A stretch of DNA of 64,000 nt from Psychrobacter sp. LV10R520-6 (GCF_900182925.1 NZ_LT900024.1:2790001-2854000), one strand, 5' to 3'. Counted from the stretch's first letter, positions 37,774-47,229 are shown. Notes: generated by a model not told the origin, from the sequence alone. Numbers and translations are program-made.

Positions 37774-37953
37774 ATGGATAAGCCACAAAAAGATATGGAC
37801 AAGCAAGAACAAAAAATACAACAGCTAGCAGAAGATATCAATCCTAGTGAAGATGTTTTTCCTGATAGCGAAGCTGAAGCAACCACAGTTCCATTAGCAG
37901 ATGATGAACTCGGTGGTAATGCAACCCAAGATGACGTTAAGAAAAATAAATAA
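37774..37953 (+). CDS. Small acidic hydrophilic protein (59 aa)
   Basis: A 59-residue frame preceded by TAGGAG 6 bases before the ATG. The first third is basic/Gln-rich (MDKPQKDMDKQEQKIQQLAE) and the rest acidic (INPSEDVFPDSEAEA ... DDELGG). No hydrophobic segment and no Cys. A terminator follows 43 bases after the stop, which supports it being a real transcript end. The function is unknown. Confidence 0.6.
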   Translation: MDKPQKDMDKQEQKIQQLAEDINPSEDVFPDSEAEATTVPLADDELGGNATQDDVKKNK

Positions 37954-37995
37954 ATCTTTTATTTATCTAGAGTTACTCTAAAGTTATTTTTAAAG

Positions 37996-38042
37996 ACTGT
38001 TGAAACTACTGGCAAAAATTGCTGTTAGTTCAACAGTTTTTT
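37996..38042 (+). terminator. Terminator upstream of rpsO
   Basis: The stem actgttgaa/ttcaacagt, with further pairing inside a 30-base loop, is followed by six T. The rpsO -10 lies directly behind it. Confidence 0.75.
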
Positions 38043-38044
38043 GT

Positions 38045-38050
38045 TATAAT
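38045..38050 (+). promoter_or_regulatory. Putative -10 element of rpsO
   Basis: TATAAT starts three bases after the T-run of the preceding terminator. No good -35 is at 17 bases, where the terminator stem would have to serve. Confidence 0.5.
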
Positions 38051-38217
38051 CCCCTCCTAGTTAAAACAACGTGTTTGTTCATCACTAGGTCAACTCTAGT
38101 AATGCAGGGTTGTCCTGAATGACGTGCAAACTATTTCATTTATACTATTCTATCGTTCCATAAGCGCTCAAATTTATTGAGTGTGTACTGGAGCTTTTAG
38201 CATTGCCGGAGAAATTT

Positions 38218-38484
38218 ATGCTAACTAACACTGATCGCGAACAAATCATCTCACAATACCAGCGCGGCGAAAACGACACAGGTTCACCAGAAGTACAAGT
38301 GGCTTTACTAAGTGCTCGTATTGATGATTTACAAAATCATTTTAAAGCCCATAAAGCGGATCATCATAGCCGTCGCGGTCTTATCCGTATGGTTAATACG
38401 CGCCGTAAGTTGCTTGATTACCTAAAAGGTAAAGATCTTGGTCGTTATACCACAGTTATTAAACAGCTAGGTCTACGTCGTTAA
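38218..38484 (+). CDS. rpsO: 30S ribosomal protein S15
   Basis: An 88-residue primary 16S rRNA-binding protein. The family sequence is clear: [23 protein letters not shown] type (here [20 protein letters not shown]), [19 protein letters not shown] and a C-terminal [12 protein letters not shown]. The ATG at 38218 gives the normal length and has GGAG upstream; an in-frame TTG 15 bases earlier is not needed. rpsO-pnp is a conserved pair. In E. coli S15 represses its own translation through a leader pseudoknot; the 160-base leader here is long enough but I cannot confirm one. Confidence 0.97.
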   Translation: MLTNTDREQIISQYQRGENDTGSPEVQVALLSARIDDLQNHFKAHKADHHSRRGLIRMVNTRRKLLDYLKGKDLGRYTTVIKQLGLRR

Positions 38485-38610
38485 TTTAGCGACAATGGCA
38501 CAGGTGGCAATCAAGTTAAAATACACTGTATATTTACGGTGTAATTTTAGAGGTCTTGATAGCCCTAAAGTAATTTACTTGTTGTTATTGACGTAATAGT
38601 TGAGCAGTAT

Positions 38611-38646
38611 AAAAACGGTGTGGAATAGTTTCACGCCGTTTTTTTT
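38611..38646 (+). terminator. Terminator after rpsO
   Basis: The stem acggtgtggaa/tttcacgccgt, loop atag, eight T. It separates rpsO from pnp. Confidence 0.85.
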
Positions 38647-38686
38647 ATGCCTATTATATTGAGATAATTTAAAAGAAAGCCATGTG

Positions 38687-38840
38687 GATAGTTAATTCAA
38701 TTTGAAAACGACACAAAGTTGCTGGGCTACTGGAATGAATTTTTTGCAGCCTTTGTCAAGCTTGTGAACAGCATGCAAGAAATATTGATATTAGTAGCAC
38801 GTTGCTACAAGAGTAGGCCTTTTATTTTGAATCGACTATA
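38687..38840. repeat. Palindromic dispersed repeat, copy 3
   Basis: A diverged copy of the family at 14957 and 16406: the segments aattcaatttgaaaacgacac, tggaatgaattttttgcagcct, gaacagcatgcaagaa and agcacgttgctac are shared, and it ends in tcgactata. It lies between the rpsO terminator and pnp. Confidence 0.75.
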
Positions 38841-39365
38841 GCTTGCTTAGTATGTATAAAGGTATAGGTCAGGAGCAAAAGTTTAAACAAAGATGATTTG
38901 TGGTAAAGAGCAGGGAGGAACAGGTAAAAATAGTAACATTTGCTCAGTTTCTTAATTAATTGGTCAATGGCTATAAATCCCTGTAAAATAGTGCACTGTG
39001 CGTTTTCATAGTAGGCTTATATATAAAGATAAGCGTAAAACAAAGTAAATAATGCCAGACATGGTTTGGTCTTTATAATGACAAAGATTTACTAATATTT
39101 ATAGAAAACCGAATTTAAATCACTAGAAAGATAACGTAGTACCGATGAATAGCAACTATGAATAATACCAATGTAATAGTATTGATGTATTAGTACCTTA
39201 GATAAATACATTAGATAAATGCATAACGGTAGCCGTACTGATGAATAGAACTTGCAAGCACAACGCTCATCAGTTAGCGGTTACACACTAAAAATTTCTA
39301 ACGACCGATATCAGATTGTTTGTATTATTGATATTATTTTCGTCACTCAACATTAGGAAACTTAT
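38841..39365. other. pnp upstream leader region
   Basis: 525 AT-rich bases before pnp. Two partial direct repeats occur (ttagataaata/ttagataaatg near 39198-39222 and two gatgaatag segments near 39146 and 39240). It probably holds the pnp promoter and an untranslated leader; in E. coli pnp is autoregulated through its leader. No gene is seen. Confidence 0.45.
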
Positions 39366-41477
39366 ATGACAACTCCGACAATGTTTAACACCATTAAGCG
39401 TGAATTCCAATACGGCAACCAGCAAGTTATTCTTGAAACTGGCCGTATCGCTCGTCAAGCCAGCTCAATCATGGTACACATGGGCGGCGTTTCTGTATTA
39501 GTCGCAGCAGTAGTTAAGTCTGAAGCGAAAGCAGGGCAAAACTTTTTTCCATTGACTGTTAACTATCAAGAAAAAATGTACGCAGCGGGTAAAATTCCAG
39601 GTGCTTACGGCAAACGTGAAGGCCGTGCTAGCGAATTTGAAACCTTAACCTCGCGTCTGATTGACCGTCCGATTCGTCCGTTATTTCCTGAAGGCTATCT
39701 GAATGAAGTTCAGATTACTGCTACGGTTGTGTCATCAGACAAAACCCAATCTGCAGATATTGCGGCACTAATTGGTGCTTCAGCTGCGCTAGCTATCTCT
39801 GACGCGCCGTTTAATGGCCCTGTTGCCGGTGCACGCGTTGGCTTTATTAACGGTGAATATGTTTTAAACCCGACTCTTGAACAACTCAAAGAGAGTGATC
39901 TGGACTTAATTGTTGCTGGCACAAAATCTGCAGTATTGATGGTTGAATCAGAAGCCAAAGAGCTATCAGAAGACCAAATGCTTGGCGCAGTACTATATGG
40001 CCACGAGCAACAGCAGATTGTTATTGACAATATTGCCTCATTAGCAGCAGAAGTGGGTACCGCTAAGCAACAGTTCAGCGTTCCTAAGCATGACGAAGCG
40101 CTTGAAAGTAGTATGAAAGAGCAGTTCGGCGAGCAAGTTGCTGATGCTTATACCATCACTGATAAGCAAGAACGCTACACTAAGCTTGATGATATTAGAC
40201 AAGCGGCTATTGATGCGCTTGCTGGTGATGCAGAGTCAGAAACTTATAGCAGCAAGGTATCCGAGCTTAAAGAAATCTACAACGACTTAAAATATCGTAC
40301 GGTTCGTGACAGTATCTTGTCTGGTAAACCACGTATTGATGGTCGTGATCTTGACACGGTTCGTGCCCTTGACGTGCAAGTGGGTGTTCTACCATTTACG
40401 CATGGTTCAGCGCTATTTACTCGCGGCGAAACCCAAGCATTGGTTACAACGACTCTTGGTAACAGCCGTGACGTCAACATGATTGACTCGCTAGCCGGAA
40501 CTATTCGTGACCATTTCATGTTGCATTATAACTTCCCGCATTTCTCAGTTGGTGAAACCGGTCGCGAAGGTATTCCTAAACGTCGCGAAATCGGTCATGG
40601 CCGTTTAGCACGCCGTGGTGTACAAGCGATGCTTCCTGATAGCGAACGCTTCCCGTACGTCATCCGTGTGGTATCAGAAATCACTGAATCAAACGGTTCA
40701 TCTTCTATGGCTTCAGTTTGTGGTGCCAGCTTGGCGTTGATGGACGCTGGCGTACCAATCAAAGCACCCGTTGCTGGTATTGCGATGGGTCTAGTTAAAG
40801 AAGGCGAGCGCTTTGCAGTCTTGTCTGACATCTTAGGTGATGAAGATCATCTTGGCGATATGGACTTCAAAGTTGCTGGTTCTAAAGATGGTATCACCGC
40901 GCTACAGATGGACATTAAAATCGAAGGGATTACGCCAGACATCATGGAGCAAGCACTTAAACAAGCCCATGCTGGTCGTATCCATATCTTAGACGCAATG
41001 AATAAAGTATTGCCTGAGAGCCGTACCGAAATCAACGCTCATGCGCCTAACTATGCGGTTATCGAAATCAACCCAGATAAAATTCGTGAAGTTATCGGTA
41101 AAGGTGGTGCCACGATTCGTCAGCTAACTGAAGAGACTGGTGCGGTTATCGATATTGATGACGGCGGCACGATTCGTATCTTTGGTGAAAATAAAGCAGC
41201 AACCAAAGCCGCTATCGGTAAAATCGAAGCCTTAACGGCAGAAGTTGAAGTGGGCAAAACTTATGAAGGTACGGTCGCTCGTATCGTTGACTTCGGTGCC
41301 TTCGTTAACGTCTTACCCAATACTGATGGTCTAGTACATATTTCACAAATCGCAGAAGAGCGCGTAGAGAATGTATCAGATTACCTAAAAGAAGGTCAAA
41401 TCGTTAAAGTATTTGTCCAAGACGTTGATAACCGTGGTCGCATCAAACTGACCATGAAAGGTATTGAGCAGAACTAA
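39366..41477 (+). CDS. pnp: Polyribonucleotide nucleotidyltransferase (PNPase)
   Basis: A 703-residue 3'-5' phosphorolytic exoribonuclease and degradosome partner, important for growth in the cold. Two RNase PH domains (about 12-235 and 320-550) flank a helical domain. Visible blocks are [37 protein letters not shown], and [18 protein letters not shown] with catalytic acidic residues. The KH domain ([16 protein letters not shown]) and the S1 domain ([17 protein letters not shown]) close the protein. All domains are intact. AGGAAA precedes the ATG. Confidence 0.97.
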   Translation: MTTPTMFNTIKREFQYGNQQVILETGRIARQASSIMVHMGGVSVLVAAVVKSEAKAGQNFFPLTVNYQEKMYAAGKIPGAYGKREGRASEFETLTSRLIDRPIRPLFPEGYLNEVQITATVVSSDKTQSADIAALIGASAALAISDAPFNGPVAGARVGFINGEYVLNPTLEQLKESDLDLIVAGTKSAVLMVESEAKELSEDQMLGAVLYGHEQQQIVIDNIASLAAEVGTAKQQFSVPKHDEALESSMKEQFGEQVADAYTITDKQERYTKLDDIRQAAIDALAGDAESETYSSKVSELKEIYNDLKYRTVRDSILSGKPRIDGRDLDTVRALDVQVGVLPFTHGSALFTRGETQALVTTTLGNSRDVNMIDSLAGTIRDHFMLHYNFPHFSVGETGREGIPKRREIGHGRLARRGVQAMLPDSERFPYVIRVVSEITESNGSSSMASVCGASLALMDAGVPIKAPVAGIAMGLVKEGERFAVLSDILGDEDHLGDMDFKVAGSKDGITALQMDIKIEGITPDIMEQALKQAHAGRIHILDAMNKVLPESRTEINAHAPNYAVIEINPDKIREVIGKGGATIRQLTEETGAVIDIDDGGTIRIFGENKAATKAAIGKIEALTAEVEVGKTYEGTVARIVDFGAFVNVLPNTDGLVHISQIAEERVENVSDYLKEGQIVKVFVQDVDNRGRIKLTMKGIEQN

Positions 41478-41517
41478 TAGCTGATATTTTACTAATACAG
41501 TATTAGATTTTTGCTTT

Positions 41518-41568
41518 AAAAAAACCGCTTTGAGTCACTTATTATTAGTGCTCAAGGCGGTTTTTTTA
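41518..41568 (+). terminator. Terminator after pnp
   Basis: The long stem accgctttgagtcact/agtgctcaaggcggt is followed by seven T, with an A-run on the other side, between pnp and a convergent gene. Confidence 0.88.
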
Positions 41569-41642
41569 TGGGTTGAAATTTAAATATGATCCGTTATTTA
41601 AAATAAATAACTGAGGTGCTTTAATAAGTTAAAAACTTATAT

Positions 41643-42233
41643 TTAGAGCGGGATACTTTTAGGAAGGTGCAATTCAACACGTACTTTTGGTAAGTCTTGC
41701 AATTGCTGAGTAAGTAGGGGCAAGGTGTCAGCATGCCAATCTAACGGTTTGAAGTTAGATGAGCTGGAAGCGTCAAATGAAGAGGTATTGTTCACGGTAC
41801 GCGTGTCATCATGCGGTGAGCTGATAGAAACAAGTGGGCGTGCTAATAAAGCTATTTTGCGGACACCCTGATAGCGTATCAATGATGTGAGCTGCTGTTG
41901 TAAATCGATAAGAGCGGCATTTAGCCATCGGGAACGTGTCGGATGATAAGGATGGTCTGATATGACTAGGTTAGCAATATAGCTTGGCTGATTACCGTTG
42001 GAACTTGCAATTAGACCGGCGCGCTCACGTTGGCGTTTATGGACTAAACAACTACCGACTTTTAGACTGCTATCACGGCAAGCTCGTAGATAGCGTTGGT
42101 AATTATCAGGATAGAGGGTTTTGCTACGCAGCAGTACAGGATCCAACAAGATGCCGGCGCTATTAACCGGTAATATTAGCACTTGTGCATTACTGTTTAA
42201 GATAGAGGCATGGGTCGATTGAAGAATTGCCAT
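41643..42233 (-). CDS. Divergent macro-domain-like protein (DarG-type pattern)
   Basis: A 196-residue protein. Its order of conserved-looking blocks follows DarG-type macro domains: VLILPVNSAGILL (18-30, like the NTVNCVGVMG strand-loop), SKTLYPDNYQRYLRACRDSSLKVGSCLV (37-64, like the KxxFPxxxxxYxxACxxGEVxxGK region), YIANLVISDHP (85-95), TRSRWLNAALIDLQQQLTSLI (99-119), VRKIALLARPL (124-134) and LDWHADTLPLLTQQLQDLPKVRVELH (164-189). The glycine-rich ADP-ribose loops of the family are not conserved: GVMGKG is replaced by GILLDP and the GCGNGG loop by a Ser/Asn/Asp-rich insertion (137-160). No DarT toxin gene lies beside it. A macro fold is inferred; ADP-ribose binding or hydrolysis is doubtful. 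Confidence 0.55.
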   Translation of the reverse strand: MAILQSTHASILNSNAQVLILPVNSAGILLDPVLLRSKTLYPDNYQRYLRACRDSSLKVGSCLVHKRQRERAGLIASSNGNQPSYIANLVISDHPYHPTRSRWLNAALIDLQQQLTSLIRYQGVRKIALLARPLVSISSPHDDTRTVNNTSSFDASSSSNFKPLDWHADTLPLLTQQLQDLPKVRVELHLPKSIPL

Positions 42234-42335
42234 AACAGATATCTCATGAGAGCAGATTTTGTAAATGAATAGTCTAAAAAATTAAAATGAACAAATTATT
42301 TTTGAAATAAGAATCGTAATGGATATACACAAGCC

Positions 42336-42893
42336 TTATTTTGTAGTGTTTTTAGCCAATTCATCTGCCTCTAACTGAGCGATTTGCTGTTCAAGTAACT
42401 TGATTTGCTGAGCTTTCATATCTGTTAATTGTTTATTCATAGTGACTTGTTCGGCTGCTAACTTTTCTTGTTCAGCCAGCCGCCGTTGCTCATCTTCTAA
42501 ACGATCAATTTCTTCTTTAGCTAAGCTGTCAGTCTGTGGTAGTGGGGCATTTAAGATAGTATTAGATTTAGGACTTTTGACGTCAGAAGCCTCAATACCC
42601 TTAATGCTCTCATCAATCGCGCTGCTGCTATCAGCATTATCGACGCTATCAATGCTTTCGATCCTATCTTCTACTGGTATTGAAACCGATTGAGAAACTT
42701 CGGTCGGTGTGGTTGCTGATGGGGTATTGGTAATTGGCGCAGAAGCATCAGGTAAAGATCGTGCCCAGACTAAATAACCGACTACAATAAGTAGCAAACC
42801 CAGTAGGGTTGCTATCAATAATTTTTGGCGTGATTTAGTAGGTTTGGAATTTGAAGATTTACTTGAGATAGGACGCGTTTTTTTGCTTTTCAT
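42336..42893 (-). CDS. Membrane-anchored coiled-coil protein of unknown function
   Basis: About 185 residues. A basic N-terminus (KSKKTRPISSKSS ...) is followed by one membrane helix (LLIATLLGLLLIVVGYLVW), a Ser/Thr/Asp-rich periplasmic linker, and a C-terminal coiled coil rich in Glu, Gln and Leu (about 130-180). The topology is probably N-in, C-out. I prefer the Met at 42893; in-frame Mets at 42929 and 42944 would add 12 or 17 residues that look unlike the rest. Neither has a clear ribosome-binding site. The linker and coil recall periplasmic accessory proteins such as YbgF, but no domain is recognised. Confidence 0.65.
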   Translation of the reverse strand: MKSKKTRPISSKSSNSKPTKSRQKLLIATLLGLLLIVVGYLVWARSLPDASAPITNTPSATTPTEVSQSVSIPVEDRIESIDSVDNADSSSAIDESIKGIEASDVKSPKSNTILNAPLPQTDSLAKEEIDRLEDEQRRLAEQEKLAAEQVTMNKQLTDMKAQQIKLLEQQIAQLEADELAKNTTK

Positions 42894-43050
42894 ACCAGGG
42901 TCGATTACTTCAAAAATGAAAGTACCCATACTATAGCAAACCAAAAATTAAAAGCCTATCTATTGATAGGCTAAAGGCGTAAACATTATTTGTGTATAAA
43001 ACTAGCACTACACGTTTTGAGAGTGGTGTTAGAGATTTAAAAATGCAGCT

Positions 43051-43308
43051 TTAAGTTTTGAATTTTACTGTACCACTAGTACCAGTCGCCATTGCATCGC
43101 GGGTTAGCTGATCTTCAGCATGGTTTTTAGCACTAATAGCATCAGGATCGGGGCGACGTTCAATATGTCCGCACTGAGTACACTCGATATATTCATCAGG
43201 CTCAGGCGTCACTATATTTACTTGCACCACTGCGTCCATTGTCTGACATTTAGGACAGCTTACCCCTGCTAAGAAGCGCCGTTTAGGCCGGCTAGATTGA
43301 TAACGCAT
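43051..43308 (-). CDS. yheV: YheV-family zinc-ribbon protein
   Basis: An 85-residue protein. RFLAGVSCPKCQTMDAV and the second pair CTQCGH form a four-cysteine zinc ribbon (CxxC ... CxxC), matching E. coli YheV. The molecular function is unknown. Its ATG overlaps the prlC stop by one base (TGATG), so the two are translationally coupled; prlC-yheV is a recurring pair in gammaproteobacteria, which suggests a link with peptide turnover. Confidence 0.9.
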   Translation of the reverse strand: MRYQSSRPKRRFLAGVSCPKCQTMDAVVQVNIVTPEPDEYIECTQCGHIERRPDPDAISAKNHAEDQLTRDAMATGTSGTVKFKT

Positions 43309-45524
43309 CAGCTGGCCTCAAGGTTAGTGTGTGCATCGCTGTTGTTAGAACTGGCAAAACCACTGTGACGCAATAAGGCATCGATACTGGCGCTACGACC
43401 CCGAAAATTCTCAAAATTAATTTTAGCGGGTAGGCTGCCACCAACGGATAAAATGGTCTCGCGGAAGGCTTTACCCGTAATAGGGTTAAAGATACCTTCT
43501 TCTTCAAATTTACTGAACGCATCTGCAGATAGTAGCTCCGCCCATTTGTAAGAATAGTATCCCGCTGCATAACCACCGGCAAAGATATGACTAAAGCCAT
43601 TGGCAAAACGGTTATAGTCAGGGGTTTCCATAATAGCAATGTCACTGCGCACATTATCTAAAGTGCTGAGGATACCTGCATAATCCAGCGCTGGCGTGTG
43701 CGAATGTATCAGTAAGTCAAACAAGGAAAATTCAATTTGGCGTAGGGTTTGCATGCCGCTTTGGAAGTTTTTAGCTGCTAACAAGGCATCAAGCTTGTCT
43801 TTCGGTAGTGGCTCACCAGTTTCGACATGACTACTAATAAGGGCAATACCTTCAGCGTCCCAAGCCCAGTTTTCCATAAACTGACTGGGCAGCTCAACCG
43901 CATCCCACTCTACCCCATTGACGCCTGCGACATCGCCGACCGTCACTTGGGTTAGTAAATGGTGCAGACCATGACCAAATTCATGAAATAAAGTCAGCAC
44001 CTCATCATGGGTGAGTAGGCTGGGCTTGCCATCGAGCGCTGGGGTAAAGTTTCCGACCATAAAGCAGACAGGTAGTTGATGATGGTTCTGTGCATCATGA
44101 CTATAACGTGATTGAAAACCATTCATCCACGCGCCACCACGTTTACCACTACGAGCAAATAGGTCAAAGTAAAAGCCGCCTATTAAACTATCATTTTCAT
44201 CGAATAGTTGATAAAAACGTACCTCATCATGCCAGCGTGATACCGTATTTTCCGATTTATTATCATCATGTTTTTGTTCTTTTACCGTGATGCCGTATAG
44301 ACGCTCAACAATGGCAAATAAACCATCAATTACCTTTGGTAATGGGAAGTACGGACGAATCTCTTCTTGCGACAAGCTAAATTTGTCTTGCTTCACTTTT
44401 TCGGCAATATAAGCGCTATCCCATGGCTGCAACTCGCTTATGCCATAGTCTTTGGCGCTGTTTTGTAATTGTGCTAAATCTTGCTTAGCAGTAGGCGTGG
44501 CTTGGGTCGCCAGACTACGCAAAAAGGTCTCAACTTCTGGCACACTATCCGCCATCTTAGTAGATAAAGACACTTCAGCATAAGTAGCAAAACCTAGCAG
44601 ATGGGCTTTTTGTTCGCGCAGTTGTAAGATTTGACTCATGATATCAGCGTTATTGAGTGACTCACCTGCAGCGCCTTTAACATCAGTATGAGAATCAAAT
44701 TCTGATGCACGGGTCACATAAGCACGGTATAAAGTTTCGCGCAGTTCACGATTGTCCGCATGGGTCATGACTGCAATATAAACCGGAATGTTTAAAGTGG
44801 CAACATAATAAGGTTCGGGCAGCGCATCAATATCCGCTTGGGTAAGTGTGCCATTTTCCAATTCACGCGTTTTGTACTGCTTACCTGCATCGGCTAATAA
44901 GTCAAGGCCACTATCGGTCAACCCTGCTAATTGCTCAGGCTTAAGAGGCAGCGTATAAGCTTGGGTTGCATCCAAAATATGATCTGAGAAAGTCGCTGAT
45001 AAGGTCGATAGCTGACTTTGAATATCAGCAAATTTATCTTGTTTTTCTTTTGGTAACGCCACTCCTGATAACTCAAAGCTCTGTAGCGCTAATTCAATAG
45101 CACGCGCACGTGCAGAATCAAGCTGTGCTAAAAATACTTCATCATTCACGATAGTTTTATAACGCATAAATAGTGGCTGATGTTGTCCAACACGGGTGCC
45201 ATAAGCGGATAGCTTAGGTAGCAGTTCATGATGTACATGACGAATCTCATCATTACTCATTACGCCATTGAGGTGCGATAAAATACCCCAGCTGCGATCT
45301 AGAGCTAGATTGATATGGTCAAACGCCATTACATCAGTTAGAGCTTGTTCCACGCTTATTTCGCTGCCAGTCTGCTTATCTTTGTTATCGCTATTTGTTA
45401 TTGCTGACAGCTTATCTAAAAAGGTATTGGCTTGATTGATAGCCGTAGTCACCTGCGCTTGTAGGTCGCTCGGAGTCGCAGCGGCAAAGTCAACAAGGTG
45501 CAAATCTGAAGCAAGAGTAGTCAT
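43308..45524 (-). CDS. prlC: Oligopeptidase A (M3 metallopeptidase)
   Basis: A 738-residue cytoplasmic zinc peptidase that degrades oligopeptides, including cleaved signal peptides. The active-site motif is HEFGHGLHHLL, with the third zinc ligand Glu in the downstream VEWDAVELPSQFMENW block. YYSYKWAELLSADAF and FRETILSVGGS near the C-terminus are typical of the OpdA/Dcp family. The protein is longer than E. coli PrlC (680), with small polar insertions such as the KQEHDDNKSEN-like loop near 415. It is transcribed with yheV. Confidence 0.95.
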   Translation of the reverse strand: MTTLASDLHLVDFAAATPSDLQAQVTTAINQANTFLDKLSAITNSDNKDKQTGSEISVEQALTDVMAFDHINLALDRSWGILSHLNGVMSNDEIRHVHHELLPKLSAYGTRVGQHQPLFMRYKTIVNDEVFLAQLDSARARAIELALQSFELSGVALPKEKQDKFADIQSQLSTLSATFSDHILDATQAYTLPLKPEQLAGLTDSGLDLLADAGKQYKTRELENGTLTQADIDALPEPYYVATLNIPVYIAVMTHADNRELRETLYRAYVTRASEFDSHTDVKGAAGESLNNADIMSQILQLREQKAHLLGFATYAEVSLSTKMADSVPEVETFLRSLATQATPTAKQDLAQLQNSAKDYGISELQPWDSAYIAEKVKQDKFSLSQEEIRPYFPLPKVIDGLFAIVERLYGITVKEQKHDDNKSENTVSRWHDEVRFYQLFDENDSLIGGFYFDLFARSGKRGGAWMNGFQSRYSHDAQNHHQLPVCFMVGNFTPALDGKPSLLTHDEVLTLFHEFGHGLHHLLTQVTVGDVAGVNGVEWDAVELPSQFMENWAWDAEGIALISSHVETGEPLPKDKLDALLAAKNFQSGMQTLRQIEFSLFDLLIHSHTPALDYAGILSTLDNVRSDIAIMETPDYNRFANGFSHIFAGGYAAGYYSYKWAELLSADAFSKFEEEGIFNPITGKAFRETILSVGGSLPAKINFENFRGRSASIDALLRHSGFASSNNSDAHTNLEAS

Positions 45525-46116
45525 AGAGATGTCCAGTATTAATGAATGATTCGGTTCACGATTGAATTATTATGTCGATGTTTGTATGTCGTGGTCTACT
45601 ATTATGAAGGCCTATTTTTATAGACTCTAAATACTAACGACTATCTAAAAGATGGGTATCGTTCGGTAAGAATGCAACCCAATAAGGCATAAGCGTTAAC
45701 TTCATTTTGAAGTAATAAAATTTTCATGTTCTAACTTTAAGAGACCTACGTATTAAGCTTTGGTAGTCGAATTTATAGCCCTGCATGAATAACAGCAATC
45801 CAGTCGAAAGACTTTGCAAATACACAATTCTGAGTACCTTACTTACAAAGCGTCATCATTTGCTTGCAAACTACTCCTACATCTAGCAAGGTGGATTTGG
45901 TAGCATAGTATTGATTGAGTACAAGCAATCGAATAAAAGACAGCATAATAAAAGACGGTCATTAATCTATTTAATCAGGTTAAGCAATCAAGTCTGTCGT
46001 TATATTAGTTCCTGAATCTTGATTCCTGACCAAAAAAGCAAATAATAAATTGTTAGTAACATCAAATCGCCATCTTTAGCTAAAGACAATAAAATATAAA
46101 ATAAGGAGCAGTATTT
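45525..46116. other. Divergent region upstream of prlC and the Balon gene
   Basis: 592 bases without coding potential. The strongest structure is a 12-bp perfect palindrome ctttagctaaag at 46074-46085, 31 bases before the Balon ATG, with AAGGAG in between. Promoters for both genes must lie here, but I see no consensus -35/-10 pair. Confidence 0.5.
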
Positions 46117-47229
46117 ATGAAAGCGACCCTCAAGAGTCTACGTGAAACCAAAGCCAATCCAGCGGTAAGTATCTTTGTTAAAACCCACCGTGAGCATCCT
46201 GCCAATGATAAAGACCCTATTGCTCTCAAAAATCAGTTGAAAGCTGCCGAAGATCGTTTGATTAACGAATACGATAAGCGTACAGCAACAACTATCCTAG
46301 ATAAAATTCATGCCGAACTAAACGAATTCAATCACAATTACAACCTTGATACCTTGGCTATTTTTGCTAGTACTGATGATGTACAGGTCGTTCGTATGCC
46401 CATTGATACTACAGAGCGCGTTGTAATTTCTGATCGTTTTGCGACGCGTGATTTGGTACGTGACATGGCCAGTGCTGTCCATTTCTATACTGTGGTACTT
46501 ACTCGTGATAACGCCCGCCTCATTGAAGCTTCCAATGATCGTGTTGTCAGAGAATTTAATAAAGATGATAATATACAAAACAATATGGAAAGTATCGCTT
46601 TTCCTGTCGAAAACAACGGCCTATATACGACAGGTGATGGTGGCTCTGATCGCTCATCAAACAATGAAGACAGTTATTTGAAAGAGTTTTTTAATCAAGT
46701 AGACAAAAGCGTACAAGAGCTATGGGGCGAGCATAAGATGCCGCTCGTCATCGTCGGTGATGTACGCAATATCGGTTACTACAAAGACGTCTGCGACCGT
46801 CCAGAAAATATCATTGCGACGGTATCAAATGTTACTGAGCTTGAAGATGGTAGCGCCCAGCATATCATTGATGGGGTACAAGAGGCCGTAGAAGGTTATC
46901 GTACCTCGCTACACCAAGCAGCAATAGGTGAGATCGATAAAGCTCGTGGTGCTGACATGTTGCGTACCGACTTACAGGACGTTTACCGCGCGGCCTATCA
47001 AGGTGCTGGCGAGACGCTATATGTCCGTCGAGGTTATATCCAGCCCGCTAAAATTGACGAAAAAGCGCAGACTCTTATGGTCGTCGATGATTCAGCCGCA
47101 GATGGTGTCACAGATGATGCAGTTGGTGAGGTCATTGAACACGTGATGCATAATGGCGGTGAGGTAGTCTTCATGCCCCAAGACATTATGGCAGAAGATC
47201 AACCAATCGCTCTTGTGACCCGTTACTAA
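46117..47229 (+). CDS. Balon-family ribosome hibernation factor (bacterial aeRF1/Pelota homologue)
   Basis: A 370-residue protein of the bacterial archaeo-eukaryotic release-factor-like (baeRF) group, the family in which Balon was described from Psychrobacter urativorans. Known of the family: Balon enters the ribosomal A site with EF-Tu-GDP, including on ribosomes that are still translating, and protects the decoding and peptidyl-transferase centres during cold shock and stationary phase. Seen here: an N-terminal domain (about 1-125, VSIFVKTHREHPANDKDP, LDTLAIFASTDDVQVVRMP), a middle domain (about 130-265, VVLTRDNARLIEASNDRVVRE, PLVIVGDVRNIGYY), and a C-terminal L7Ae/Pelota-like domain (about 270-370, TLMVVDDSAADG, HVMHNGGEVVFMPQDIMAEDQPIALVTRY pattern). 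No GGQ tripeptide is present, so it should not hydrolyse peptidyl-tRNA. AAGGAG precedes the ATG. It is monocistronic. Confidence 0.88.
   Translation: MKATLKSLRETKANPAVSIFVKTHREHPANDKDPIALKNQLKAAEDRLINEYDKRTATTILDKIHAELNEFNHNYNLDTLAIFASTDDVQVVRMPIDTTERVVISDRFATRDLVRDMASAVHFYTVVLTRDNARLIEASNDRVVREFNKDDNIQNNMESIAFPVENNGLYTTGDGGSDRSSNNEDSYLKEFFNQVDKSVQELWGEHKMPLVIVGDVRNIGYYKDVCDRPENIIATVSNVTELEDGSAQHIIDGVQEAVEGYRTSLHQAAIGEIDKARGADMLRTDLQDVYRAAYQGAGETLYVRRGYIQPAKIDEKAQTLMVVDDSAADGVTDDAVGEVIEHVMHNGGEVVFMPQDIMAEDQPIALVTRY

Noticed and set aside
39140..39260. Short repeats upstream of pnp as a CRISPR-like array
   Set aside because: Units are short, irregular and AT-rich, with no constant spacer length and no cas genes.
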